Assembly: GCA_014898415.1 (NCBI GenBank)
Contig: RCTD01000015.1
Span: forward strand, 186,001-250,000
Length of the DNA stretch: 64,000 nt
Reading direction: 5' to 3'
Origin: Stromatinia cepivora
Lineage: Eukaryota > Ascomycota > Leotiomycetes > Helotiales > Sclerotiniaceae
Shown here: in pieces, positions 34,935 to 46,556 of the stretch
Layout of the letters: every line of letters begins with the position of its first letter
Numbering within the stretch: position 1 is the stretch's first letter
Translations under genes and position numbers: made by a program
The notes under the pieces: generated by a model
What the model saw: only the letters and a program-made list of their open reading frames with translations
Database searches by the model: none
What the model was told of the DNA's origin: nothing

Positions 34935-35792
34935 TTACATCTCCCACGAATACACAGTCTTCCCCTCTTCAAACTTACCACCCTTGGGTCGCCACATAAG
35001 CCAAACGCGATATGGCTCGGGCGCAATGACTTCCTTCAACTTCGCGAACTCCTCTTCGTCTCCCTTTATGGCTAGTGGTAGATCAAGGAAGAAAGGACGA
35101 ACAATGACGAACCCATGAGCTTTGTACAACTCACGTCCATCATCGGTTGATTCGACAAATGCCTCGAGTCCCATTTCATCGGCGAGCTTGCAACCCCATT
35201 GCATCATCGAACTACCTGCTCCTCTACGACGATGTTCGGGATCTACAAAGCAGTAGTTTAGGACCGGAGTTGGTGGACCAAATTAGCAATAGCTCGGTCC
35301 GCATGGGGGAATATTATATAAATGAGGCGGATCAGCAGGTTTTCTTACGCAAGTGTGGTCGGTTCATGACCGGAGGGCGGCCCTTGAAGAATTCCCCGAG
35401 TATGCGGTCGGCAATTGTCTTTAGTGGGCCTATTTGCATTCACATATCTGGTCAGCATCCGTGAAATTCTTGAGATTCATCAAGGAAGAATGGATTATAC
35501 CTTCTGGCCACCAAGTGGCAGTCACAGGAGGCTGCGGCTTCAGGAATGGATTTGTTTCATGAACAATCCACTCAGCACCACTGATTGCCTTGTCACCATC
35601 CTTCACCGTGAGCCAGTGGCTATTTGGAGTGCCCATATGCCAAGCCCATTGTCGTTCAGCACACTCTTCAACGTTGGGACCTTTGAGAAGTTCCCAGACA
35701 GTGTTGAATGGTGATGCATAAGCTCTATGCTCGACCTTTACCAGTTCCGCAAAGTCGGCTTTGTTGGTTATCTCTGATATTTGCAAAGCCAT
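34935..35792 (-). CDS. GNAT-family N-acetyltransferase
   Basis: Three exons (35501-35792, 35349-35429, 34935-35242; introns 71 and 106 bp) give 226 residues. The start MALQISEITNKADFAEL is the usual opening of fungal GNATs. The acetyl-CoA binding motif A is HPEHRRRGAGSSMMQWG (R/Q-x-x-G-x-G/A), followed by LGLEAFVEST and YKAHGF, which complete the C-terminal GNAT fold. It should transfer an acetyl group from acetyl-CoA to an unknown amine; the substrate cannot be told. It follows the cyclophilin on the same strand, with 284 bp between. The second splice junction leaves a rather short beta-strand before motif A, so that boundary may be off by a few residues. Confidence 0.85.
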
Positions 35793-37622
35793 CTTTCCGA
35801 TCAGGTGGATTGTAAAACTGGTATGTGTCTGTTTGATGTATTATGGCTTGGGAATTTTTGTCTGTAATAAAATTCTTGGACAGCCAGGAATAGTCAAATG
35901 GAAATTCTTATGCTATTTAAGTATCTGGGGTCAGGAGGCTGGTACGTTTCTATCGTGGAGGGGATGATGCCTCTTCGGTATATTATTGTACAATAGCAGC
36001 AAGGAAGGTCAATGAATCATGCAGAATATTAAAATTAGGCGGGGTAACTTCACCGTCTAAATTCACCTAACAGACGCAGTAATAAGAAAGATCAATGAAC
36101 CATGCAGTATATCAAAATCGTGCTGAGGTAAGCCTACGGTCTAAATCCACCCAGAAGACAGTGAATTTTCACAGTCCCATGCGAGAATCCCTGCTCCATG
36201 TGCCGCAGCACTAGGGCTCCTGTGAGAATCTCTACACCATGTGCCGCAGCCTTACAGACTTGATGTTCAATCAAGTCAATAGCGAGGAATGTCGAAGTCT
36301 GAGCTACTGCTGGTAAAGCTTGGCTATTTGGAGATAAGGACACAAGTAGTCTCAATGTACAAAGTGCGGTTATGGAAATTTGGCAAGTTCTCGAACATTT
36401 TTAAATCACGACTCAAATACACTTCACTGCTGAAGGTTACTTGCATTGCGATTATGTACTGTAGTTTCCCCATTCAAGCTCAATCAGCGCTGGAAATCCA
36501 ACCCCCCTTTCCAAGTTCCAGGTTTCCAAAGCTCCAACATCCATACAAATGTGTTCCGAGTTGGTCTTTGTACGTGGCTTTTGAGTACCATTTCTCGCCC
36601 ATTGAGAACTTTAAACAACGGTATTGCCAGAGAAGATAAGCGATTGTCTAATTGCATCGATGCAATGGTCTGTCAAGTGTTAGTTTGATGTATATTAACT
36701 TCATCAGGTGTGTAACTTGCTAAGATGCTCGGCTTCATATTCCTTCTTGCAGATTCTGAATGGATTGTGGGATATTAATGTAATTTCTCGTCCGTGGGGA
36801 ATCCCTTTTCGCCGTCAAGATGATCCTGAGGTCAACAACTCGGAGACTGACCTTACAGGTTGTCCAGACGTGGGTAAGTTTTCTGCAATAACCAAAATGC
36901 GTTGCGCCTTCGGAAGTACCGTTCGATTGCATACCAAACTTCTTTATCATGCCACGTATCGATATTGTGCGTGTAAAAGTTGGAACCTTATGAGGGGTAC
37001 CTGGAGTTGGGCTTTTTTCCTTTATCCTGATATGTAATGGACAACAAATGCCAAAATTTGATCAACTCGGATTGAAATTAGCCCGGTGATGTAACCTGGA
37101 GAGAGCTAATCAGTCTAGGCGCAGAAAGCAATTTTTGATAGAACCCCCTCCATTTTGTTTCTTATTGCTAAAACCTGCTTGCGAGCTCGACGTATGACTG
37201 TTCTTGGATTTCCAACATCATGAAGTTGTTTTTTTGGCGTCTTCCATCCGAGTAATACGACAATTAATACGACTCAAGTCAAACTATCGGATAACCACCA
37301 TACGATGGAATTCTGAACAGTATCCAGAATCCTCAGATCGACGAATTAGCAACGAACATGGATACATAGTCTCAAATGATCACCGGCGACTGGTAGACTG
37401 GGGTCGTTCTATGGTTTAGTAGAAGAGAGCTCGTACTTCAAAGTATTCACTTTTTTAAGTTCATCTTCATGTGTAATTCATAAAGGCGCTCAATTCACCA
37501 CAAATCTCCACATCTTCAACACAGTTTCAATCAACTTCCTGTTTTGTTCAGAATCATTCCCAAACACCCCAGCGTGCCCAAATTAAGATCACCAACACAC
37601 TCCACACAAGATAAAGCTCAAA
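35793..37622. other. Intergenic with two small tandem duplications
   Basis: No gene recognised despite many short ORFs. It contains the tandem repeats listed at 36005-36256. The last 150 bp are A/C-rich leader sequence before the ATG at 37623. Confidence 0.5.
36005..36256 (+). repeat. Two adjacent tandem duplications (83 bp and 41 bp periods)
   Basis: TCAATGAATCATGCAG at 36009 recurs as TCAATGAACCATGCAG at 36092, followed by matching text (...CGTCTAAATTCACC / ...GGTCTAAATCCACC). Immediately after, a unit containing GAGAATCCCTGCTCCATGTG and CCGCAG, starting at 36180, recurs at 36221. Both pairs have diverged by roughly a tenth to a fifth of positions, by eye. Confidence 0.75.
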
Positions 37623-37703
37623 ATGCAATTCCAATTCACCGCCATCCTTTCCATCCTCGCTCTTGTGAGCAGCAGCGTCCAAGTTCTTCCTGCCCCAACT
37701 GCC
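37623..37703 (+). CDS. Orphan first exon of a small secreted protein (partial)
   Basis: An ATG in good context (AGCTCAAAATG) opens MQFQFTAILSILALVSSS, a strong signal peptide, followed by VQVLPAPTA. A donor GTAAGC then follows at about 37704. No second exon can be identified with confidence downstream: a MITE sits at 38069-38208 and no cysteine-rich or otherwise typical secreted-protein frame is visible. It is either a small secreted protein with an unseen second exon or a gene broken after its signal peptide. Confidence 0.35.
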
Positions 37704-38068
37704 AGTAAGCGTCTTTTCTTTCAGCTAATGAATCGCAAAGATAGATATGGTATCCGCTTACATCCGAGTTTCAATCGGCCGCACCGATCGTTTACTGGTT
37801 TCGAGATACATGCGCCTTTTGCAATCACATTTAGTCAGGATTTGAATTCTTGAATGAGCAGAGATAAGTGTGTGAAGCAGTTCTTACATGCATCCAATAT
37901 TGAATCCCCCCACTTTTTCGGTCCCAGAATACATGCTACCCACCTAGGTAGGTTTATCAGGTTTTTCTATTTGATTGAAGATTATTTCCAACAGCTTTCT
38001 TCATCTTTCGCAGCACATTACCACTTGATATAAAGCTAACGATTCACCGGGAAAGGTGATGTGCATTA

Positions 38069-38208
38069 CTCGTGCTGCCAGAAAGTATAAAACTCCGAAC
38101 GCTATATCGGTGTTAGGAAAGAGAGGAAAACGCTGGAAATGGGGTAGTTTGACCAATGAAAACAATTACTCTCTACCGTTGGGGTTTTATACTTTCTGGC
38201 AGCACGAG
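38069..38208. mobile_element. MITE copy 1 (140 bp, TA target duplication)
   Basis: A terminal inverted repeat of at least 25 bp, starting CTCGTGCTGCCAGAAAGT and continuing ATAAAAC, is perfect at both ends. It is flanked on each side by TA (38067-38068 and 38209-38210). It is too short to code. TA duplications point to a Tc1/mariner-type (Fot1/Pogo-like) transposase elsewhere in the genome. Confidence 0.85.
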
Positions 38209-38210
38209 TA

Positions 38211-39636
38211 CATTGTGCCTTGTATTAATGCAACGCTTGACACATTGAGCAGGTACTAACGTGCTAGTGTGTATAATAACACTCGTCACTGTTGCTCTCG
38301 GTGATTAGATCAACGCTTCAATGGGTCGAGGTAGTGGCCCGGAATTTCCACAGGAACTCTGAAAAGACGGGCGACTTGGCTTTTATCAAGCCGGGTTGCT
38401 CCGGGCCGTGTCTGATTTGGTTGCTACTATGCCCTGAAGAGCAACTTTCCCGAAGAAAAGAAAATATCCAAAACACTGACCTAGCTACTCCTTAATCACC
38501 AAGGGTAATTTGCTTATACCAGACTAACCCCACGATCAACAAAGATCTACTATATCGCATGCTTCCTAGGTGCCTCGGGTTCACGATTCGTTAGATCAGT
38601 GCTGCTGAACGCGCCATTGGTAGACAATTTATCCTGATTACACCCGTATTCTTGAATCGTAATCCAACGGTTGGTCTTACGTGGTCGCTGTCACCGTGGG
38701 AGTCTGGACCGGTAAGGACTTCCTTGCGCTCCACTAAATTCCTGGTTAACGTTGTGCATGTCTTTATTGAATCCCGATACATGAAAGGCGCGGATGTGCT
38801 CGCTTGTACCTTTCAAGACAAGATTCTAGAATTGGCCTTGTATCATTCCCAAACAGGACTTTGATCATGTGAAAGTACCCCACCGCTGCAGATCCTTATT
38901 GGCTGGTGTGCGTGATTTGGGTCACGAGATATAGTTGCAATGCTATGCTGTTGTATTGACCTCTCTTGAATCTTCATCCAGCTGTGATGTTGGAATGCCA
39001 AATGCAGCAAAGAAGAGTATACCCTAGCTATTTGCTGCGAGACCAATATTGAATTCTGCAAGCGTGACGTGGAACACAGAAGTTTTTGTGGGTTCACACT
39101 TCACACAATTTTAAATCGTTGGTGGGCAGTAGTGGGATTAGTGTAAATTAGTATTATAAGGCTGATTGATATTAGAACTACTTTCGTTTATTCGAACTAA
39201 ATCTAGGTACAAAAGGAAGTTGAAACTAATTCTGACAATATCGAATTTTTTGCAAGCAATGTAATTTTGTTGTTCGAAATGCTGGGGCATAAATGCGACG
39301 GAACATTTATACGGAAAGAGATTGTCGGATTTAAAGGTGTCAGACCAACAGTTGGTAATTCTAAGCCATATTACCCAATCCGGAGACACATCTCCGTATG
39401 GGGATTAGATTTCAATTTAAGGTTATATAGCCGAAGTTTAAATTATTACATTCAAAAAACATTTGAAACACGAAAATGTTGGATCTCTATTGTAATTGGA
39501 TGGACATCAGGTACCTCCTGGTAGCATTCCGTGATTTGGTTGGTCCTATATATGCGACTAGATGGAAATTAATAAACTATGATATGATCCCAGTACGGAG
39601 TAGATCTCCTGAACCTCGATCACCAACTACGGAGTA
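38211..39636. other. Intergenic between the two MITEs
   Basis: No gene recognised. Two exact TACGGAGTA motifs occur at 39594-39602 and 39628-39636, the second directly abutting MITE copy 2. Confidence 0.5.
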
Positions 39637-39758
39637 CTCGTGCGGCCAGAAAGTCTGCAACAACTCCACTGTTAAGCACATACCACAAGATGGTAAACTA
39701 CAAGGAGAATAGTGGCCCACATATAAGTGCAGTGTTACAGACTTTCCGGCAGCACGAG
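39637..39758. mobile_element. MITE copy 2 (122 bp, same family, TA target duplication)
   Basis: The ends CTCGTGCGGCCAGAAAGTCTG and, inverted, CTCGTGCTGCCGGAAAGTCTG match MITE copy 1. They are flanked by TA at 39635-39636 and 39759-39760. The inverted repeat has two mismatches in 21 and the centre differs from copy 1. It ends 22 bp from the stop codon of the minus-strand 7TM gene and so lies in its 3' untranslated region. Confidence 0.85.
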
Positions 39759-39779
39759 TAAGCCCATACACTTCTTCCT

Positions 39780-41145
39780 TCATACCTGTTCATCGGTATG
39801 GGTCGATGTCGCGGAAAATGTCCTTGTGTGACGAATCATGTTTGACTGGCTCGACTGACTGCTTGCTTCCCACTCACTTACCCCAGCTTCCGCAATAACA
39901 GAAGCTTGGTGATCATTCCCCAAATCGTTTCTCATCGGATGATCTTTCAGAGGGATCCCCTGCAGGGTTGAGGGGAAGGTTTCATTTTTAGCATTCGTGC
40001 CAGATAAGGAATTATCCGTGACGGTGCTGAGCAAACCCGATATCTTTTTTTTAGAGATGGTTTTCGTCTTGGAGGCATATCTCTTGTAGGATGAGCCGAA
40101 ACTGGTTTCCCCTCCCCTGCGACGTAAATCGTCATTTCGAATCATGCCGGAATTCAAGCTCTGAAGGAAAGGCTTGAGGTATAGGATACAAGCCGATACA
40201 ATTCCTAGGCATTGTGCCAGCAATGTACTCAGTATGAAGAGCCAGGAAACGAATGGCTCGCCCGTCTGATACTCATCGTATAGAATTTCTAGCTGCACAA
40301 TAAGTGCTGCAATAACGCTGTAGATTTGTAAGTACTACTGACTTGCTAAAGGGAATAGAGAAGAAGAATTACCATATCCTAGGTATGAAGCATGAAACTA
40401 TCATTAGCTTTGGTTTCAATGCAAGCTTGAGATTCCACACTACCATTATAGGAAGCAGCACGAGAACTGAGTCCAGTATTATGTTGAGGATTTCAACATA
40501 GGTATAAAAAGCAAGGCGGCTTATGCATTCGCCGTGAAGGAAATTCCAGACTTCAGGAGTATCGCATTGAAAGATAAGACCAAATCCGGCTGTAATCCCC
40601 CAACAGACCGTAAGTACGATGAAGAATGTATCCAGGTTTCGATGGGTTCTGTTTGGCGTAAGAGATCGAATGAAAACGAGAATGGATAGCTTCGAGAAGA
40701 ATTGGCTGAGGATGAACAGAAAGTTGAAAGAGTAAACCGCCTTTCCAGGAATCAGTGCATTGTACATCGGAGATGATTATCTTGTGGGACATACCTTTTG
40801 TAGCCCATCGAGTTGGCTCTGGGATCCACTCTCCCAATCCAGGAGACCAAGGCCACTTCTGATTCCAATAGTAACGGCTACCATTGAACCAATGGCCAAT
40901 AACTAGTTGCTGGAGTTAGTGATTGAACCACTCAAGCTTCACAAACCTACCAAAGATGCAATGATAAATGCGTCATCGAGCCCAAATGTGCGCGAGACAG
41001 CCCAGCGAGTACCACATCGAGTAGCGACCACTAGGAATGATATTATCGCAAACAGCCAGCTGATGACGTTCAAAAATGAGCGGTGATCGGTAGGAGTGTC
41101 TAATGGAGCAGAGGGTGGCAACGGAACAGTACTATTGTCTGCCAT
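39780..41145 (-). CDS. Fungal rhodopsin-domain 7TM membrane protein (second copy type)
   Basis: Four exons inferred: 40951-41145, 40795-40902, 40373-40740, 39780-40317 (introns 48, 54 and 55 bp), giving 402 residues. The start at 41145 (MADNSTVPLPP) is preferred; an in-frame ATG at 41187 would add 14 residues. The frame gives TM1 (FLNVISWLFAIISFLVVATR), the family motif FGLDDAFIIASL, then GLGLLDW, SFNFLFILSQFFSKLSILVF, FGLIFQC, ILDSVLVLLPIMVVWNLKL, and a last TM around WLFILSTLLAQCLGIVSACI. A Ser-rich cytoplasmic tail follows. It is the same broad family as the gene at 30923 but not a recent duplicate. A MITE occupies its 3' end. The upstream region is shared with the divergent permease. Confidence 0.85.
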
Positions 41146-41899
41146 AATTCTGTATGAACCAAAAGCCAAAGTAAAAGTGGAATGCACTTAGAAAACCTCG
41201 TGGTTATGGCAGCCACTATATTGTACATATCAGAGCAGATAGCGATATCCTTTTGTGTAGGCAGAAAGGCTGGTGTTATCCCACACACAACAATGAATGC
41301 CATGGAACTTCTTGTCGTCTCATTTACACAATCTCGATTTCCAACAAAATATGGGGTCCCTAATTCTAAGACAGATGTACTACTGCTTTGCTGTGCCGCG
41401 AGGTTCGTATTACAACCCGCTGGATTTTTAGAATTCCTTTGATACTTTGAGGGATGGGTAAATGCTACGACCAAGATTATCCGAGTTTGCTAGGGGGGGT
41501 TTACAATTGATTCGTTTTAGAGGTGTACTGTTTATGCTATACTTGGATAGGTACCAATAATCTGGTATAAGTGTCTTCCACGCCGCATGAAATTCAGGTA
41601 CAATACATTGTCACCCCTGTGTTATGATAACATGGTTTATATGCAAGACGCGACAGGGTCAATTTGCGGAACAAATCTCGAACATGCCCCAAATCAATAA
41701 AAATGTTCTTCCATGCAACTCTAACCTTACCTAAGCCGAGTTCCTCTCTCCTTCCATTTCAGAAGCGAATTCCTATCATTTTGATCTTTACTTCCACCTC
41801 AAAGCATAGATTTTGAAAAAAAGAAGAAGAAAAAGAAAACAAAAACAGACCAAAACAACTTCGGCGTCTTAATTTTGTAATATTTACCTTTCGATTACG
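41146..41899. promoter_or_regulatory. Shared divergent promoter region
   Basis: A 754-bp region between the 7TM gene (-) and the permease (+). The permease leader is A-rich (GAAAAAAAGAAGAAGAAAAAG near 41815). No specific operator motif could be recognised. Confidence 0.5.
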
Positions 41900-43919
41900 A
41901 TGCTTGAGAGCACAGACAGGAGTATGGTCAAACAAAATGAAACCGTCGACTTGAGAACCATCGGTGGCTCAGAAATGCCGCGAGACTCCGATAATGCTCG
42001 CGACAATGAGGAGTTGACACGATTAGGGAAGAAACCTGTGTTGAAGGTAAGTGTTGAGCCCCACGTTTCACACTAGATTCGTACTGAAAATAGCATTTGC
42101 TTATAGCGTAACTTCGGGTTCTTATCGATGCTCGGGTTCAGTTGTACTGTCATGATAACATGGGAAGGAGTACTTCTGTGAGCGTCATACACCAACCCCT
42201 TGCTCTGTATAATTTTGCTGACTCCTGGTATTCAGTCTTTTCACCATCAATTTCACTAACGGAGGTCTTGCTGGCTCCGTCTATGGCTATCTGATCGTTT
42301 GGTTAGGTACATTGGCTGCCTTTTCTACAATGGCAGAGTTGTCTTCAATGTAAGTAGTTGCGTACGTCTAATGAGCAGATGGGAGTTACTAATTGTGTGC
42401 TCAATAGGGCTCCAACGGCTGGCGGTCAATATCATTGGGTATCGATTCTGGCGCCGCATAATTCACGGAAGTTTTTCAGCTACATAATAGGTTGTTTTAG
42501 ACTGCGGTTCAGCACGGTCTTTGATGGACTAACTTTTTGACAGGGTGGCTCACAATGGTTGGATGGCAAGCAATCGTCGCTTCCGGTGGATATCTTTCTG
42601 CGTCACTCATTCAAGGACTTATGGTTATGAATAACGCGGCATACGTCCCTCAACGATGGCAATTAGTTTTATTATACTGGGCGATGATAGGTTTCTCGAT
42701 CGCTGTGAACACCCTTATTAGTGCTCTTCTACCCAAGGTAGAGAGTGTGATATTGATTGTTCACACTGTCGGATTCTTCGCTATTCTCATTCCATTGGTA
42801 TACTGGGCACCGCACGGAACTGCTTCGGATGTTTTTACGTTGTTCCTCAATGAAGGCGGCTGGAGTACTCAAACCCTCTCGTTCTTTGTTGGTATAATAG
42901 GCCCTGTGTTCAGTCTCTTAGGTGAGTAAAATCCAGTTTCACCATACTCCGAAGGCCATAATACTGACTTTACTTCAGGTGCTGATGGGGCGGTTCATGT
43001 ATGTTGCGCTGCTGCGAATTTCGATGTGGTATATGCACTGATCAATTTTCTAGATGTCCGAGGAGATCAGTAAACCCTCTCTCAATGTTCCCCGAGCCAT
43101 AGTTTTTAGCATTCTTCTCAATGGCACATTAGGATTTGGCATGCTCCTTGCGGCATTATTTTGCCTTGGCAACATTGATGAGGTCCTCCAAACTCCGACC
43201 GGCTATCCATTCATGGCAATTTTCCAACAAGCGGTGCGAAGTTTGCCAGGAGCCTTGACTATGGCTGCGATTGTCTCTCTTATGAACATTTGCGCCACCA
43301 TTAGTTTTGTCGCCACTGCTTCAAGGATGACCTGGTCTTTCGCTCGAGACAGAGGTGTTCCGGGCTGGCAATATCTAAGCAAGGTAATTGGCCCCTTCTT
43401 TACAACCGAGGATATTAATTAACTAGAAATCAGATCGAGCCAAGAACAACACTTCCCTTGCTATCAATTGCATTCACCGCGATTGTTGCGATCCTCCTCA
43501 GTCTCATTGGCCTTGGATCTCTTGTGGCCTTCAACGATGTTGTTTCATTGTCGATAAACGGACTATACACTTCATATCTCATTGGCAATGGGTTTCTTTT
43601 GTATCGCAGACTCACCGGCACTATTCAACCGTACTCGTCCACTCGGAAGACTCTCACCAATACCATGAATAGCGAATTATCCTGGGGACCATGGAAAATT
43701 CCTGAACCTTTCGGAACCATAGTCAACGCTCTTGGCTGCATCTATCTCATGGTCATCCTGATATTCAGCTTCTTCCCAATTACAGTTAATCCTAGCCCCG
43801 CGGGTATGAACTATAGTTGTTTGATGACAGGTACGGTGGGCATTTTTGCTGTTGTGTTCTATTTCGTTCATGGACATAAGATTTATAAAGGACCGGTGGT
43901 AGAGGTAGAGCTTGAATAG
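41900..43919 (+). CDS. Amino acid/choline-type permease (APC superfamily)
   Basis: Eight exons keep frame and splice signals: 41900-42046, 42107-42177, 42236-42349, 42408-42490, 42544-42921, 42979-42998, 43054-43383, 43434-43919, total 542 residues, the normal size. The hydrophilic N-terminus ends LTRLGKKPVLKRNFG. Then come about 12 TM segments with APC landmarks: FTNGGLAGSVYGYLIVWLG, ELSSMAPTAGGQYHWVSILAP, the exon-6/7 stretch GADGAVHMSEE, NVPRAIVFSI, SRMTWSFARDRGVPG and LSWGPWKIPEPFG. This pattern is shared by fungal GABA/amino-acid permeases and the choline transporter HNM1, so the substrate is an amino acid, GABA or choline; the sequence does not decide. It acts at the plasma membrane. 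Exon 6 is only 20 bp. It diverges from a 7TM gene. Confidence 0.9.
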
Positions 43920-45964
43920 AGATTGTGATGTGGTGAACAAGCATTGGTTCCGTACGAGGGTAAAGCCTCTTCAATGTCTAAACCACATTAAAACATTTCA
44001 AGGGTCATCACGCGACATGTGAGCAATGCTCACCACAGGCGGGGAATCGCATTATTATCACATTAGTGAATAGCTTCAAACTAGCCATTTTTAGCCGCTT
44101 AAAACTCCTGGCTCTCTAGTTCAATTGCACATACTGGAGCATTCTTTGAAGCCACAATTTCACTACTGCTTTGTAGGGAATTGGAGCATAAGAGAAAGTA
44201 GCGGGCATTACAACCCACCAAGCAAAATTCCTTCCTGTTTTGTGATGGGTTTCGTCCAATGTAGTACCGGCAAAGTTGGTAGCAGCGGGTGCTGTGAAGG
44301 ATATGAAGACTACCTTAACATGCCCCGTTAGTAAACCGATGCCTACAATATCTCCAAATCGTCTACAGAAAGCAAACGTCGTGGATCACAACTTCGCCGA
44401 AAGTCGGGGAGGGGTTAACTTAAACGTCTCGAACACGTGACCCGCTGTGTACCTGCCAGCTTTCCATCGCGTTCTGTCGTTGCAAATCACGCGAAAATGC
44501 TAATGGGAGCTATTAGCTCTACGCTGTATTCGTGGAATTCATCTCATACCATCATTGAGGCTGCTTCCATCCTACAGTCTATCCTGCTGTTCAATTCAAC
44601 ATGAATCTCAATGTAGATGGGTTGGATCATGATCTAGTCATCTTTTTCACCAACCTAATGATATGATAGTGCCCTGAACGGATACGGATCTAGGTTTGCA
44701 GCGGCGAATAGTTTCAGTTTTCTGCTTTCAGATAAAGTACGCATTAGTGCAAGTGCACCACCAAATAGCGGCCTTGAAGGGACCCCCAGCCTAGATCCTA
44801 TGTCCCACCACCTGTACTATTTTCTCAAGTTCTCTATTCACATTATCGCACAAGCGAAATCAAGTGATCAGAGATCTACTATTGGAAACATCTCCTTTAA
44901 TTCCACCAATCAATACAATACACATACGCCACAAACTTCCTACAGTACTAGACCACAGCTATTTGCTGAGTGGGGTTATTACACCAAAACTCATTAACTT
45001 CAATAAATCATTAAAACTTTTTTTAATAATAAAATATCTTTCAAATTCAAAATTTCAAATATTTTCATCTGAAATAATAATTGAAATTTTGAAATTTATT
45101 TTTATGATTTTTCTAGATTTTATAATCAAGATAGAAAATTGATGAAATAAATTTAAGATAATTTTTGCGGGGAAAATCAAGAAAAATAAAAGTTCCAATT
45201 TTAAATCATTATTATTCGATGGATAAATTTTTCAAACTTTTGGAATTTATTATATATAATCTTTATAAAAAAATTGATTAATATTATAATAGGGTTTAAT
45301 CATTGGATTTTTTATTGTATTAAAATATTTAAGTGAAAATTATACTGTATATTGTATCAACTTCACCAACCCTTCACATGCCATCCCCGAAAGCCTAACC
45401 GCGGCAGACAAGGATACTACCGGGGATTTCCCCAGTTACCCCGCAAACATGTATTCCCTAGCATACCCGGCACATTTACTCCATGGTGATCTATACCAGC
45501 GGCAATAATTTCTGTCTGAGATGGTTAGAGATTGCGACGAATTTTTGTGCTGAATAGGTTTTGGGATATGGGTACTGCGGCTGATTATCTAGTAGGTAGT
45601 CATCGGCCCTGTTCATTGTAAGATTACTACCTACCCCTCATCATATTATTGATGTTTTTTGATGAGCACACGAGCACACGAGCACATAATAGAAATATCT
45701 CAAGGATTTTCACTTTGTCTAAAATGCCTAAAAGCTGTAGATGTAGGCTGGCTGGCTGGTTCGCTGGTTGCTATTCGATATACATACAAAGAGAGAGTAC
45801 TGATGAATTTATCCGATATAGGATATATATATATATATATATATAATGAGATTCCTGATGCATATACAAATAGACAATCACCAAAAAGTTATACGAAAAT
45901 TATTTACATATATATTTCTTTAAACTCAATTCCTCTTTCTCATACAAAACCAATCTATCTGAAA
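43920..45964. other. Intergenic, partly AT-rich
   Basis: No gene recognised. Positions 44990-45360 are strongly AT-rich like the transposon relics but too short to identify. A (TA)n run of about 24 bp lies at 45822-45845. Confidence 0.5.
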
Positions 45965-46090
45965 ATGCGTTTCAGTATCTTTCCTATCCCAATCCTTATA
46001 TCTAAAGTCCTTTGCGATGGCTAAGAAATCGTTGATGCTATTGTACAAATTTCAAATACAACTATATTATTCAATCAAACCGTCGGTAAT
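45965..46090 (+). pseudogene. Possible first exon of a decayed HsbA-like cell-wall protein gene
   Basis: The ATG at 45965 opens a hydrophobic leader MRFSIFPIPILISKVLCDG, then an in-frame TAA, then EIVDAIVQISNTTILFNQTV followed by GN and a good donor GTAAGT at 46091. The second part resembles the start of hydrophobic surface-binding protein A / cell-wall galactomannoprotein (D.V.AI..ISN.T..LNQTV). The TAA could come from CAA by C-to-T. A possible second exon near 46230-46330 (NLISVLESTLNTILSYLQ) is weak. Recognition is by eye only. Confidence 0.3.
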
Positions 46091-46433
46091 GTAAGTTTTC
46101 TTCCCATCCCCAAACTCTCACCCCCAAAATCCATCATTCATTATTCACCATTTATCAAACTCACCCTTTCCCTCTACAATAACCCAACACTCTCCCCCCA
46201 CGCTCCTCCTACCATCAAAACCAGCACCCAAACCTCACCCTCCCCAAAACCATCACCCTACCCACATCCACTCAAAATCTAATCTCAGTCCTCGAATCCA
46301 CACTTAATACTATACTATCGTATCTACAAATGTACAAAAGGGAAATTCGATCGATTTACTTATAAGTCCAGTGAATTTGATCGAGGAGAGGAGGGTGATG
46401 GAGTTTTGGGAGGTGGCTGGCTGGGTGTGTTTT

Positions 46434-46556
46434 TTCTTTTCTTTTCTTTTCTTTTCTTTTCTTTTCTTTCTTTTCTTTTCTTTTCTTTTCTTTTCTTTTC
46501 TTTTCTTTTCTTTTCTTTTCTTTTCTTTTCTTTCTTTCTTTTCTTTTCTTTTTCTT
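46434..46556 (+). repeat. Pentanucleotide microsatellite (TTTTC)n
   Basis: About 24 tandem TTTTC/TTTCT units with a few interruptions. The ORFs crossing it (FSFLFFSFLFF...) are artefacts of the repeat. Confidence 0.95.

Noticed and set aside
30923..43919. A biosynthetic or transport gene cluster (two 7TM genes, acetyltransferase, permease)
   Set aside because: No core synthase, oxidoreductase or transcription factor is present, genes lie on both strands, and unrelated genes such as the cyclophilin are interspersed.
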